Shown here in pieces: positions 12,949 to 20,423 of a stretch of 35,330 nt of DNA. The translations under genes were made by a program, and so were the position numbers. Within the stretch, counting starts at the first letter, position 1. The number at the start of each line of letters is the position of its first letter. Under the pieces are notes generated by a model that was given only the letters and a program-made list of their open reading frames with translations, had not been told where the DNA came from and did not search any database. Source of the stretch: a virus; the IMG/VR virus record IMGVR_UViG_3300031951_000618, positions 1 through 35,330 of that record; one strand, written 5' to 3'.

Positions 12949-13131
12949 ATGAAAAAAACAACTGACAAAGAAATAGAGGAAATGCGTTTATCTCTGTTTC
13001 TGTTAAAATTAGAATTAGAAGGATATATTCGTGGTGATTGGTACTACGAATATCACATGACTATTGGTTATAATAAAAAATTTACCGGAAAAAAGATTCT
13101 TAGACTTGACAAAAGTGAAGAAACCGAGTAG
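12949..13131 (+). CDS. Hypothetical protein (60 aa)
   Basis: Begins 1 bp after tRNA-Arg. It is charged and mainly helical (KEIEEMRLSLFLLKLELEGYIRG), with a basic aromatic middle (DWYYEYHMTIGYNKKF). Not recognised. Its 3' end carries a promoter whose TAGATT -10 box contains this gene's TAG stop codon. Confidence 0.5.
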   Translation: MKKTTDKEIEEMRLSLFLLKLELEGYIRGDWYYEYHMTIGYNKKFTGKKILRLDKSEETE

Positions 13132-13134
13132 ATT
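13106..13134 (+). promoter_or_regulatory. Promoter TTGACA-17-TAGATT overlapping a gene end
   Basis: GACTTGACAAAAG, 17 bp, TAGATT at 13129-13134, ACAATC. It drives tRNA-Pro ten bases later. The stop codon of the upstream gene is the TAG of the -10 box. Confidence 0.8.
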
Positions 13135-13143
13135 ACAATCATA

Positions 13144-13216
13144 CGGGATGTAGCTCAATTGGCAGAGCACTCGCTTTGGGAGCGAGGGGTTGCTGGTTCA
13201 AGTCCAGTCATCCCGA
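13144..13216 (+). tRNA. tRNA-Pro (TGG)
   Basis: Acceptor CGGGATG/CATCCCG, anticodon stem CTCGC/GCGAG, loop TTTGGGA, T-arm GCTGG-TTCAAGT-CCAGT. Confidence 0.94.
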
Positions 13217-13232
13217 CTTACAAGGAGAAAAC

Positions 13233-13394
13233 ATGAAAGAAAAAGACAGACTACCTGACATCATTGCAATAATAGCAACAATCATGTTCATTGTATTTGC
13301 ATTTGTCATTTCTGGATCCGTTGGCACCAGCAATGGTGTCAGCGAGTTACAAGGCGGAGACATTCAACACGCCATAGATACAAAACAATACTAA
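13233..13394 (+). CDS. Single-span membrane protein (53 aa)
   Basis: Starts at ATG 13233 after AAGGAG. A charged N-terminus (MKEKDRLPD) precedes one strong hydrophobic helix (IIAIIATIMFIVFAFVISG, residues 10-28) and a polar tail ending KQY. Topology would be N-in with an external tail. Function unknown; a holin-like or envelope role is possible. It sits between tRNA-Pro and tRNA-Cys. Confidence 0.6.
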   Translation: MKEKDRLPDIIAIIATIMFIVFAFVISGSVGTSNGVSELQGGDIQHAIDTKQY

Positions 13395-13397
13395 GTT

Positions 13398-13472
13398 GGA
13401 CGAGTGGCAGAGAGGCCCAATGCAAGAGTCTGCAAAACTCTAAAGCCGCCGGTTCGAATCCGGCCTCGTCCT
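13398..13472 (+). tRNA. tRNA-Cys (GCA)
   Basis: Acceptor GGACGAG/CTCGTCC, anticodon stem AGAGT/ACTCT, loop CTGCAAA, T-arm GCCGG-TTCGAAT-CCGGC. Last tRNA in the window. No tRNA-His was found. Confidence 0.94.
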
Positions 13473-13549
13473 TGCTGAACATGGTTCGGCGGTTACACAA
13501 GATATAACACTCTGTTGTATCGAGAACTCATATATTAAAGGAGTATATA

Positions 13550-14701
13550 ATGAAGCGTATTTTGTTTACAGCAGTTGCAGCACTTTCACTCATGGCGTGT
13601 CAGGATAATGTCACCGCCGTGCCCGCATTTGAACCTAAGGTCACAACCATTGTCGTGACGCCTACCGCTTCCCAAGTAGAGGCAGGACGTACTGTCACAT
13701 TGACAGCAGTTGTGAAGGATCAGCGTGATTCTGTCATGACCGGCAAGTCCGTGACCTGGGCATCAAACAACACCTCTGTTGCCACTGTTACTGCTAATGT
13801 AATCACGGCAGGAGCAACCACGGCAACTGTTACAGGTGTCACCAAGGGCACAGCAAGCATTGTCGCCTCTGTTGAAGGTAAGGTCACAACGGTTCCCGTA
13901 TTCGTAGTTGATCCTACAGTAGCCACGGTCAGTGTCACCGCAACTGTCCCACCCACGTTTTTCGTTGGGCAGACATTACAGGCAACTTCTGTTGCACGGG
14001 ACAGTGGAAACAATGCCCTCACATCATTCACCACGACCTGGACATCAAGCACGCCCACCGTTGCCTCTGTATCTGCAACTGGATTGATTACGGCATTGTC
14101 AGCGGGTACTACTACCATTACAGCCACTACAGGTGGAAAGACAGGTACATTGAACGTTACTGTATCCCTAGTCCCTGTTGCCCGTGTACTTCTCACGTTA
14201 CCTAAGCCTGCTCATGTGGGTCGCCCCGCTACACTTGTTGCTGAATTGCGTAACAGCTCAGGTACTGCACTAACTGCTGCGCAGCGTACATTTGGTTGGC
14301 ATAGTAGTGATGAGTCCATTGCCACGATTTCTTCAACAGGCGTACTTACAGGTCTCACCTATGGCACTACCATTGTTACTTGTGTTGTCGAGAACCGAGT
14401 CGGCACACTAGTAGTAAATGTCACGGAAGTGGGTATTGATTACATTGTTGTTTCACCTGATAGTTCAGACCTGAAGGTGGGCGCTACCCGTCAATACACA
14501 GCCACAGCATTTGATGCTGATAGTGTTCCTCTAAGTGTAGCAGCATTGAATGGTCGCCCGTTTGAGTGGACTACTACTAACAGTGCAACAGCACGAGTTT
14601 CTAACATTGGTCTTTTGTTGGGTATCGCCCCAGGAACGACATTCGTTTCAGCATCAATTGGAACAGTTTCCGATAATGCAAAAGTAGTTATTGTTCCATA
14701 A
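13550..14701 (+). CDS. Lipoprotein with four Big2-type Ig-like domains
   Basis: A 383-aa protein with signal peptide MKRILFTAVAALSLMAC (lipobox ending at Cys17), so exported and lipid-anchored. About four tandem ~85-residue Ig-like units follow (roughly 27-115, 124-205, 208-288, 292-383). They carry Big2 hallmarks such as VEAGRTVTLTAVVKDQ, VTWASNNTSVATV, GLITALSAGTTTITA and ISSTGVLTGLTYGTTIVT. Such domains mediate adhesion or carbohydrate contact and also occur on phage tails and capsids. The lipoprotein signal argues for display on the infected cell. Codon and amino-acid style (Ala, Thr, Val rich) hints at acquisition from a bacterium. Confidence 0.85.
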   Translation: MKRILFTAVAALSLMACQDNVTAVPAFEPKVTTIVVTPTASQVEAGRTVTLTAVVKDQRDSVMTGKSVTWASNNTSVATVTANVITAGATTATVTGVTKGTASIVASVEGKVTTVPVFVVDPTVATVSVTATVPPTFFVGQTLQATSVARDSGNNALTSFTTTWTSSTPTVASVSATGLITALSAGTTTITATTGGKTGTLNVTVSLVPVARVLLTLPKPAHVGRPATLVAELRNSSGTALTAAQRTFGWHSSDESIATISSTGVLTGLTYGTTIVTCVVENRVGTLVVNVTEVGIDYIVVSPDSSDLKVGATRQYTATAFDADSVPLSVAALNGRPFEWTTTNSATARVSNIGLLLGIAPGTTFVSASIGTVSDNAKVVIVP

Positions 14702-14728
14702 CATTTACAGCAGTTTTTAGGAGGAGTT

Positions 14729-15202
14729 ATGAGAAAGCCCATGGATATTGAACATATTATTGAATACATTAATAATCAACCCCCTGAAAGCTGCGTGTAT
14801 CTGGGAGCCGACTCAGAACGCTACAACAAAAACGGTCGTTGGATGGCCGACTACACATTGGCTGTGGTCGTCCATCACGGCGGGCGTCATGGATGTAAGA
14901 TTTTCGGTGAAGTACAGACTGAAAATGATTACGACCAAAGACAGGATCGTCCTGTTGTACGGCTCATGAATGAAGTATATAAAGTATCAGAATTATATCT
15001 GAAATTGGTTGATGCCCTAGTTGACAGACATGTTGAAATTCACTTGGATATCAATCCAGATGAAGAACATGCAAGTAATGTAGTCATTCAACAGGCCATT
15101 GGGTATATTCGTGGAGTATGTCAAATGACACCAAAAGTGAAGCCTGATGCTTTCGCGGCATCATTTGCCGCTGATAGATTGAAGGAATTACTGTATCCCT
15201 AA
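14729..15202 (+). CDS. YkuK-like RNase H-fold protein (DUF458)
   Basis: A 157-aa protein with GGAGG upstream. The motifs VYLGADSER (residues 23-31), ADYTLAVVVHH, LHLDINPDEEHASN and GYIRGVCQMTPKVKPDAFAASFAADRL match the YkuK/DUF458 family, whose fold is RNase H-like with conserved acidic residues (D28 in GADS, D and N in DINP). Nuclease activity is possible but not established. Homologues are frequent in T4-like phages. It is separated from the secreted-protein cluster by a promoter region. Confidence 0.75.
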   Translation: MRKPMDIEHIIEYINNQPPESCVYLGADSERYNKNGRWMADYTLAVVVHHGGRHGCKIFGEVQTENDYDQRQDRPVVRLMNEVYKVSELYLKLVDALVDRHVEIHLDINPDEEHASNVVIQQAIGYIRGVCQMTPKVKPDAFAASFAADRLKELLYP

Positions 15203-15213
15203 GAGTTTTTTGG

Positions 15214-15221
15214 TATAAATA
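15214..15221 (+). promoter_or_regulatory. Possible T4-type late promoter TATAAATA
   Basis: An exact TATAAATA, the T4 late-promoter core, lies in the intergenic region ~90 bp before the exported-protein cluster. No -35 is expected for this class. The octamer also occurs inside the RNase H gene (3428-3435), so chance is possible. Confidence 0.4.
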
Positions 15222-15235
15222 CTTCTGTAGTAAAA

Positions 15236-15282
15236 TTGAACCCTGTGAGTAGTTTTTTATATAATACTAAACTCACAGGGTT
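15236..15282 (+). promoter_or_regulatory. Promoter flanked by a perfect 12-bp inverted repeat
   Basis: TTGAAC (15236-15241), 18 bp, TATAAT (15260-15265). A perfect inverted repeat AACCCTGTGAGT (15239-15250) / ACTCACAGGGTT (15271-15282) brackets the -10 box, with its left arm overlapping the -35 and its right arm at the predicted start site. This is a typical repressor-operator layout. As RNA it would also form a 12-bp stem. It controls the cluster starting at 15309. Confidence 0.65.
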
Positions 15283-15308
15283 TCCCGTACCTATAGGAGA
15301 AGAACGTG

Positions 15309-15788
15309 ATGCCTACATTTTTGGGTGTCATTATGTCTGGTTTATTAGTAACATTACCTGTGAATCAACAAAAGGAAATCTTTGTTGAGAAAGTGGAAAA
15401 TAAAGTACAAATTGGCGCCATTGCAGGCAACAGAAATTTAGAGTTTGGCGTCAAAAACATTCTAGAAGAAGTATTGTTGGAAAAGGAGTATGGATTGAAT
15501 CCTAATGCTCCATTGAAAGTGAAAGTGGACATCATCTATTTGGATGTGTTGACCACAAAGAAAAACATCTCAGTATTTCATAAGAATAGTGAAGAAGTCG
15601 TTATACGAATGAAAGGTGTATTGACACAAAACGGAAAAAAGATAAAGGAAGTTGTCGTAGAAGAAGGTTCTGCGGAAATCTCCATGTCAACACTCATCAT
15701 TGATAATGGCGGTAAGTTCAATCAAACGAGCTTGAGTAATGCCTTGAAGAAGGCCAGCGTTGCTCTCATCACTAAACTTACGGAGTAA
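15309..15788 (+). CDS. Exported conserved protein, probable partner of the CsgG-like protein
   Basis: A 159-aa protein from ATG 15309 (a GTG at 15306 is an alternative). The N-terminus (PTFLGVIMSGLLVTLPV) looks like a signal segment. The body has NLEFGVKNILEEVLLEKEYGL, LKVKVDIIYLDVLTTKKNISVFHKN and VEEGSAEISMSTLIIDNGGKFNQTSLSNALKKA. This pattern resembles small periplasmic lipoprotein-assembly or CsgG-neighbourhood proteins seen in T4-like phages, recalled not searched. First gene after the operator-flanked promoter. Confidence 0.55.
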   Translation: MPTFLGVIMSGLLVTLPVNQQKEIFVEKVENKVQIGAIAGNRNLEFGVKNILEEVLLEKEYGLNPNAPLKVKVDIIYLDVLTTKKNISVFHKNSEEVVIRMKGVLTQNGKKIKEVVVEEGSAEISMSTLIIDNGGKFNQTSLSNALKKASVALITKLTE

Positions 15789-15789
15789 T

Positions 15790-17505
15790 ATGAGACACTT
15801 TTTAGCAGCAGTATTACTGCTTTCACCCATCTCACTCATGGCACAGCCTGCCTTATGGTGGGAACGTAACGTAATAACAACCGATGTAAATGGTGGTGCT
15901 ATCGCAAAAGATGACACCATTGCCATTGAAGTGAAGTTGAATCCCAATGGAACTACCATTCGTTCTGTATTCTTTGATTTTCAACATCAAATGAATGCCA
16001 TATCATTGATTGATGTGCAACGAGATGTAGGTATTCCTGCCGCGGCAACATTTAGTTACACAAACAATTATTATCCTAATTGTCGTTTCAATCGCACTGC
16101 GAATAACACCTCTAATAATGGGTGGAACAATTACATGAATGCCCAATATACATGTAATTCTACAACAGTTCCTCACCATGCCATTAATCGTATTCATGTA
16201 AGTGTGGCAAGTGCACAAAATCTTGCCCATGCCAGTTACATCAGAATGCGCTTCCGTGTCACCAATGTTGCTGCCGGTTTCCCCTACGATTCCATCTACA
16301 TGAACTTTGCCATTGGGTATGATGCTGGTGGCGGCACCATGACCAATACAGAAAACACAGGTGCCAAGGGTGTGTGGATACAACTTGCCCCAGGCGCCAA
16401 TAATCTATTAACAGGCACAGTACGTCACGGTACCAATGTATCAACAGGATTACAAGGCATGATGCGTTTGTCCGTCACAGACACCGCAACACAACCCACG
16501 GAAGCTGCCAATACAGCAGTAGGCGGTACGGGAAACTTTGGCTTTGGTCAGCAATTACAACCAACTACGTGGTATAGAATGCGCTTGATGGTACCCGCGG
16601 ATAGTATCGCGGCATTAAGTCGCGCCAGTGTCACGGTATCCGATTACACCGCTGCCGTGCAAGAATGGATTACACAAAATCTCGACAAGACATTTAAAAA
16701 TCAAAACATTGACCGTGGCATCAAGTATTTTGCCGCCGACGCCAACAACAACAGAGAATTTGATGGTGGCGATTTGCAACGCATCTTCAATGCAGTGGCA
16801 GGGTTGGATACATTATTGAAAGCACCAGCAGGATGTACAGGAACATGTATGGTATCTATTCCCACGATTCGTGATGAAACCTATGACTCACTAGGATTTG
16901 TTTCATGGCGAACATTTACCAATCCTTCCTTCACACAACTTCAAACGAGTACTGTGGATCAAAACGTGACATTGAAATATGTGTTACGTGGTGATGTGAA
17001 TTTGTCACATTCATCGCCCGCTGCGGCAGCACAACAGGCAGCCGCATTTAAAATGGGCAAGTTCATTGTCCCAGGCGCAAGTAGTATTGATGTCAACTTG
17101 AACAATGTTATTGTCACAGGCAATACACTCAGTATCCCATTCAATGTTGATACCAAGAATTTGAAATTGTCAGGATTACAATTTGAAGTAAAATATGATC
17201 CTACAAAAGTAAAATTTGAAAAGTTAGAAGTGAATACTCCAAGTTGGATTTCCTTCGTGAATGATGACAAGGGTGTGATTCGTTTTGGTGCACTTGACCG
17301 TGATTTTAAAAATTTCATGTCAGGCAATGCGTTGGTTCCCTTTAAATTGGAATTCAGTTCTGTGCAAGCAGGTGTGGATTTAAATTCAACTGTACAAATT
17401 CATCCCACGATGGATGCCGCAGACGATAAAGGTAAGCAAGTAGGAATCAATTTCAATACCACCACCATCAAGTTGATTGGTGCCAACTTCTTTAAAAAGC
17501 CATGA
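15790..17505 (+). CDS. Exported protein with dockerin-like and cohesin-like regions
   Basis: A 571-aa protein from ATG 15790 with signal peptide MRHFLAAVLLLSPISLMAQP. Residues ~315-340 (FAADANNNREFDGGDLQRIFNAVAGL) look like a dockerin/EF-hand calcium loop, and ADANNNREFDGGDL has the D-x-N-x-N-x-E-x-x-x-x-D spacing. A second loop-like RGDVNLSHSS occurs near residue 402. The C-terminal ~130 residues (LSGLQFEVKYDPTKVKFEKLEV...GVIRFGALDRD...ALVPFKLEF) match a cohesin-type beta sandwich. Cohesin and dockerin in one chain could allow intermolecular assembly outside the cell. It overlaps the next lipoprotein gene by 4 bp. Confidence 0.75.
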   Translation: MRHFLAAVLLLSPISLMAQPALWWERNVITTDVNGGAIAKDDTIAIEVKLNPNGTTIRSVFFDFQHQMNAISLIDVQRDVGIPAAATFSYTNNYYPNCRFNRTANNTSNNGWNNYMNAQYTCNSTTVPHHAINRIHVSVASAQNLAHASYIRMRFRVTNVAAGFPYDSIYMNFAIGYDAGGGTMTNTENTGAKGVWIQLAPGANNLLTGTVRHGTNVSTGLQGMMRLSVTDTATQPTEAANTAVGGTGNFGFGQQLQPTTWYRMRLMVPADSIAALSRASVTVSDYTAAVQEWITQNLDKTFKNQNIDRGIKYFAADANNNREFDGGDLQRIFNAVAGLDTLLKAPAGCTGTCMVSIPTIRDETYDSLGFVSWRTFTNPSFTQLQTSTVDQNVTLKYVLRGDVNLSHSSPAAAAQQAAAFKMGKFIVPGASSIDVNLNNVIVTGNTLSIPFNVDTKNLKLSGLQFEVKYDPTKVKFEKLEVNTPSWISFVNDDKGVIRFGALDRDFKNFMSGNALVPFKLEFSSVQAGVDLNSTVQIHPTMDAADDKGKQVGINFNTTTIKLIGANFFKKP

Positions 17506-17894
17506 AAAAAATTCTCACGTATTCATTACTCGTAGCAACTGTTGGATGTAATCATACTGATTTCCCAACAACCCCCGTCGTCGTTGGCGGCGGGGAAACA
17601 GGATCAGAGGTTTCGTTGGGGGTTGCCTCAACCTTACTAAGTATATCCTCAATATCCAGTCCTGTCACACCTGGTCCGTTTACTATTGGAGTAAATGTCA
17701 CCCCAGGCGCAACATATAGTTTTCAATTAACACACATCAATGGGGCAGTACTTCATAATCATGGCTTTACCGCAACACAAGCAAACATGAGTATTGCATT
17801 AGATTATTCTACAATTCCCGTAGGTGCCTATGATTTAATACTTATGGACAACACAGGTCGGTTATTGAAAGTAGCCGTTATTATTCAACGTTAA
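17502..17894 (+). CDS. Small lipoprotein (130 aa)
   Basis: Signal MKKILTYSLLVATVGC with Cys16 as the lipidation site (TVGC, a slightly atypical lipobox). The mature part begins with a Pro/Thr/Gly linker (DFPTTPVVVGGGETGS), followed by a beta-rich domain with two FTIGVNVTPGATYSFQL-like strands and IPVGAYDLILMDNTGRLLKVAVI. It resembles type 9 or Ig-like sorting folds in general shape but is not identified. It sits 4 bp inside the cohesin-like gene and is probably co-translated. Confidence 0.6.
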   Translation: MKKILTYSLLVATVGCNHTDFPTTPVVVGGGETGSEVSLGVASTLLSISSISSPVTPGPFTIGVNVTPGATYSFQLTHINGAVLHNHGFTATQANMSIALDYSTIPVGAYDLILMDNTGRLLKVAVIIQR

Positions 17895-17906
17895 CTAGGA
17901 GAACAC

Positions 17907-18194
17907 ATGTCAGAAGAATCAGGTGGAAGTGGATTAAAGAATGCCATCCTTGGTTTAGTTACTATCATTGTAACAGCCATTGCCGGCGTTATCGGTAAGA
18001 ACATTATGGGTGGAGATGAAGCAGCCGCTCCTGCGCCTGCCGCAGCAGCAGCCCCTGTCATCAATCTCAACCTCGAAAACAACAACACAGTAAAGGGTGG
18101 ATCAGCTGGTGGCGCATCAGCTCCTGCTGCAGCACCCGCACCAAAGCCAGCACCTAAGAAGGATGACTGGGCAAAAGCTGAACCTAAGTGGTAA
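17907..18194 (+). CDS. Single-span membrane protein with Ala/Pro-rich tail (95 aa)
   Basis: N-terminal SEESGGSGLKNAILGLVTIIVTAIAGVIGKNIMGG gives one helix (residues 10-31). A linker rich in A and P follows, then VINLNLENNNTVKGGSAGG and a charged end KKDDWAKAEPKW. This architecture, including the terminal EPKW, recurs in T4-like aquatic phages next to CsgG-like genes in my recollection. Function unknown; it could be a structural or secretion-associated membrane peptide. ATG follows TAGGAG. Confidence 0.6.
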   Translation: MSEESGGSGLKNAILGLVTIIVTAIAGVIGKNIMGGDEAAAPAPAAAAAPVINLNLENNNTVKGGSAGGASAPAAAPAPKPAPKKDDWAKAEPKW

Positions 18195-18200
18195 TTGATT

Positions 18201-18518
18201 ATGAATTCTGAGGAAATTAATCAAGAAAGTAAGTTTAGTCAATTACTCAATCAAACCATGTCCCGTCGTTGGGGCATCACAGCCATCGTATTAACAACAT
18301 TTCTATTCATTGCCATTGGTATTGCCATGGCCATTGAAAGTAAGTCTGTATTGGATCAAGAATGGAAGGAAATTCTTCTTCTTATGTTGGGTGCATTTAT
18401 CGGTAGTTACGGCAAGATTATTGACTACTGGTTCTCAGACACCGATAAGGACAAGATGTTAGTACAAAAGATGGATGAAGAAGATGGACAATCACTTTCA
18501 AATACATTAGGTGGATAA
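18201..18518 (+). CDS. Two-span membrane protein (105 aa)
   Basis: Start ATG 18201, preferred to the upstream TTG. Helices at about residues 27-46 (ITAIVLTTFLFIAIGIAMAI) and 58-75 (EILLLMLGAFIGSYGKIIDYWF) are followed by a charged tail (DTDKDKMLVQKMDEEDG). The size and topology are holin-like, but no sequence hallmark confirms it. It is followed 1 bp later by another two-span protein, so the pair may work together. Confidence 0.55.
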   Translation: MNSEEINQESKFSQLLNQTMSRRWGITAIVLTTFLFIAIGIAMAIESKSVLDQEWKEILLLMLGAFIGSYGKIIDYWFSDTDKDKMLVQKMDEEDGQSLSNTLGG

Positions 18519-18519
18519 C

Positions 18520-18807
18520 ATGGACGCCAAGAAAGTACAACAAACAATTTTCAGTAAGTTTGCTGAAATCTTTAAAGATAGTAATCATTTCAATGAAAAG
18601 ACCATCATTGGTTTCATGGCGTTTGCTGTCATGACATTGTATTCTGCCACTGATATCATCACAGGTATCTGGGGTATCAAGTTGGAAATTCATGAATTTG
18701 TGTATAACTCATTCATGTACATCACCTTAGGCTCATTTGGTATTGCTGGGTTAGAAAAGTTCTCTCCCTCAACCGTGAAGAAGGTAGAATCCGCCCATGA
18801 TGAATGA
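18520..18807 (+). CDS. Two-span membrane protein (95 aa)
   Basis: Start ATG 18520. The N-terminal ~30 residues are charged and helical, then a helix at about 31-50 (IIGFMAFAVMTLYSATDIITGIWG) and a second at 62-80 (FVYNSFMYITLGSFGIAGLEKF), with a charged end. This is holin-like in topology, as is its upstream neighbour. It overlaps the CsgG-like gene by 11 bp, so expression is coupled to that exported protein. Confidence 0.55.
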   Translation: MDAKKVQQTIFSKFAEIFKDSNHFNEKTIIGFMAFAVMTLYSATDIITGIWGIKLEIHEFVYNSFMYITLGSFGIAGLEKFSPSTVKKVESAHDE

Positions 18808-19564
18808 AATTAAAAGTTTTATAAAAAATTTTAGTTTGTTGATGTGGGCAGCGATTATCATTACAGCAATTGCAGTATTCCCTGTTATTGTATCAGCCCA
18901 AGTAGTTGGATCAACTAAAACAGAAGAATATCGTGCATCTTTCGAAAAAAAGACAGACATCAGTGCTTTAATGGACTATGATGGTCCAAAGATTCCTATT
19001 CAATTATTAAGTTTAGGTATCAGCGAAGAAGTGTATGCCATGTATCCTGAATTGAAAGACAAGCGTGTAGGACTTGGCGTTACTAATATCGTTGTAGAAT
19101 TCTTGGAAGAAACAAATCGTTTCACCTTCACGGAAGATAAGACAGAAATCAAGAATCGTATGGTGAAGCAGTTCCAAGCATCACAATCAGGTATCACTGA
19201 AAACAAGTTGGATGGTCGAGGCAAGATTAAGTTGGCACGTTATTTTGCCTATATCGAAGTATATGATTTCTCAGTCTCAGAAGATGAAACTGTGAATTTG
19301 AAGGATGGTATTAAAAACAAAGTTGTGACGCGCCTAGGTCTTCAAGTAAAGTTTGTGGACGCTGAAACAGGTGAATATTTCACAGGTTCAGGATTAGGAA
19401 CTGCCACAACGGTGCGTGAATTAACGCTGATGAATGATGATAACTTTAGCGATGTGAAGTTCAATCAAAGTACCATCGGTACATCAACCAAGAAGGCATT
19501 GGAAGATGCATCAGCGAAAATTCTAACTCGTATGATTAAGAAAGGCCTCTTTAAAGGTGAGTGA
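18797..19564 (+). CDS. CsgG-family curli-secretion-like protein
   Basis: 255 aa (a second ATG at 18800 is possible). An N-terminal hydrophobic helix ends in a VSAQ signal-peptidase-like site (about residue 35). The mature domain has RVGLGVTNIVVEFLEETNRFTFTEDK, an ARYFAYIEVYDFSVSEDE strand, LGLQVKFVDAETGEYFTGSG and the C-terminal STKKALEDASAKILTRMI, matching CsgG, the outer-membrane pore for curli export. Phages of T4-like marine groups carry such genes, of unknown role. It is likely to form an envelope channel or a virion-associated relative. Flanked by holin-like and tail-collar genes. Confidence 0.75.
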   Translation: MMNEIKSFIKNFSLLMWAAIIITAIAVFPVIVSAQVVGSTKTEEYRASFEKKTDISALMDYDGPKIPIQLLSLGISEEVYAMYPELKDKRVGLGVTNIVVEFLEETNRFTFTEDKTEIKNRMVKQFQASQSGITENKLDGRGKIKLARYFAYIEVYDFSVSEDETVNLKDGIKNKVVTRLGLQVKFVDAETGEYFTGSGLGTATTVRELTLMNDDNFSDVKFNQSTIGTSTKKALEDASAKILTRMIKKGLFKGE

Positions 19565-19567
19565 ACT

Positions 19568-19804
19568 ATGGACCCGTTTATAGGTGAAATTCGATTACTG
19601 CCATTTGCATATTGCCCAGCTGATTGGCATGTATGTGATGGCAGTAGATTGCCAGTACAACAGTATCAAGCATTATATTCCTTATTAGGTGACCGATTTG
19701 GTCCTTATGATGGGGTGAAAACATTTGCGTTGCCGAAAATGGATGCACCTGCAAATATGAAATACTGTATTGCCTTAGTCGGCATTTATCCACCAAGAGA
19801 TTGA
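19568..19804 (+). CDS. Phage tail collar domain protein (78 aa)
   Basis: FIGEIRLLPFAYCPADWHVCDGSRLPVQQYQALYSLLGDRFG and TFALPKM are the classic phage tail-collar motif (F-x-G-E-I, P-x-x-W, C-D-G, L-P-x-x-x-Y-x-x-L-x-x-x-I/L-G). It is unusually short, containing only this single domain. It could be a tail-fibre tip module or, given its secreted neighbours, a displayed adhesin. It is followed 1 bp later by the secreted nuclease gene. Confidence 0.85.
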   Translation: MDPFIGEIRLLPFAYCPADWHVCDGSRLPVQQYQALYSLLGDRFGPYDGVKTFALPKMDAPANMKYCIALVGIYPPRD

Positions 19805-19805
19805 T

Positions 19806-20423
19806 ATGAAAAAATTGTTATTGTTGCTGTGTGCCTGTACCTTCCCCGTACAGGCACAGGATACGGTTCGGGTGAAGCATAGCAATTATGACGCTGTGTT
19901 TTCCAAGAGCAAAAAGTATCCCGTATTAGTTGAATGGTGGGTGACCACAAAGAAAATTCAATGCACAAATCCTGTAAAACGAAACGATAAGTTTCTCCCT
20001 GATCCCGCACTCCCAGTAGATAGCGATATCAGTGACGATTACGTGGGGTCAGGATTTGATAGAGGACATTTATCTCCTGCCGCAGACAATGTATGTAATG
20101 GTCCTGTCATCATGGCAGAGAGCTTCTATTTCACAAATATGGCACCTCAATATCCCGGATTGAATCGTGGGCAATGGAAAGCCTTGGAAGAACATATCCG
20201 TAAATTAGCGTTAACACATGATAGTGTGTTTGTGCAAGCAGGATGTGTGGGTGTTCGTCAACAAATTAAACGTGTTGCTGTTCCCACACATTGCTGGAAA
20301 ATTGTGGAAGTTCGTGCCACAAAAGAAGTCACCGCCTATGTGTTTGAAAATATTCCTATAAAAACTCAATCCATTACATCACATATTGTTTCCAAAGATA
20401 GTGTGATGAAAATTAGAAAATGA
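19806..20423 (+). CDS. Secreted DNA/RNA non-specific endonuclease (NUC1/NucA family)
   Basis: A 205-aa protein with signal peptide MKKLLLLLCACTFPVQAQ (cleavage near residue 18). The catalytic motif is D85-R-G-H88 in GSGFDRGHLSPAAD, with Mg-ligand Asn111 in YFTNMAPQYPG and Asn120 in LNRGQW, as in Serratia nuclease and NucA. The family cuts RNA and DNA outside the cytoplasm. A signal-peptide nuclease in a phage could destroy DNA released from lysed cells or incoming competitor genomes in the periplasm. It overlaps the next exported gene by 4 bp. Confidence 0.9.
   Translation: MKKLLLLLCACTFPVQAQDTVRVKHSNYDAVFSKSKKYPVLVEWWVTTKKIQCTNPVKRNDKFLPDPALPVDSDISDDYVGSGFDRGHLSPAADNVCNGPVIMAESFYFTNMAPQYPGLNRGQWKALEEHIRKLALTHDSVFVQAGCVGVRQQIKRVAVPTHCWKIVEVRATKEVTAYVFENIPIKTQSITSHIVSKDSVMKIRK

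Noticed and set aside
13720-14196. Leftward 158-aa reading frame opposite the Big2 lipoprotein gene
   Set aside because: The composition mirrors the Thr/Val/Ala-rich repeats of the forward gene. No start signal, and it is nested in a well-supported gene with a signal peptide.
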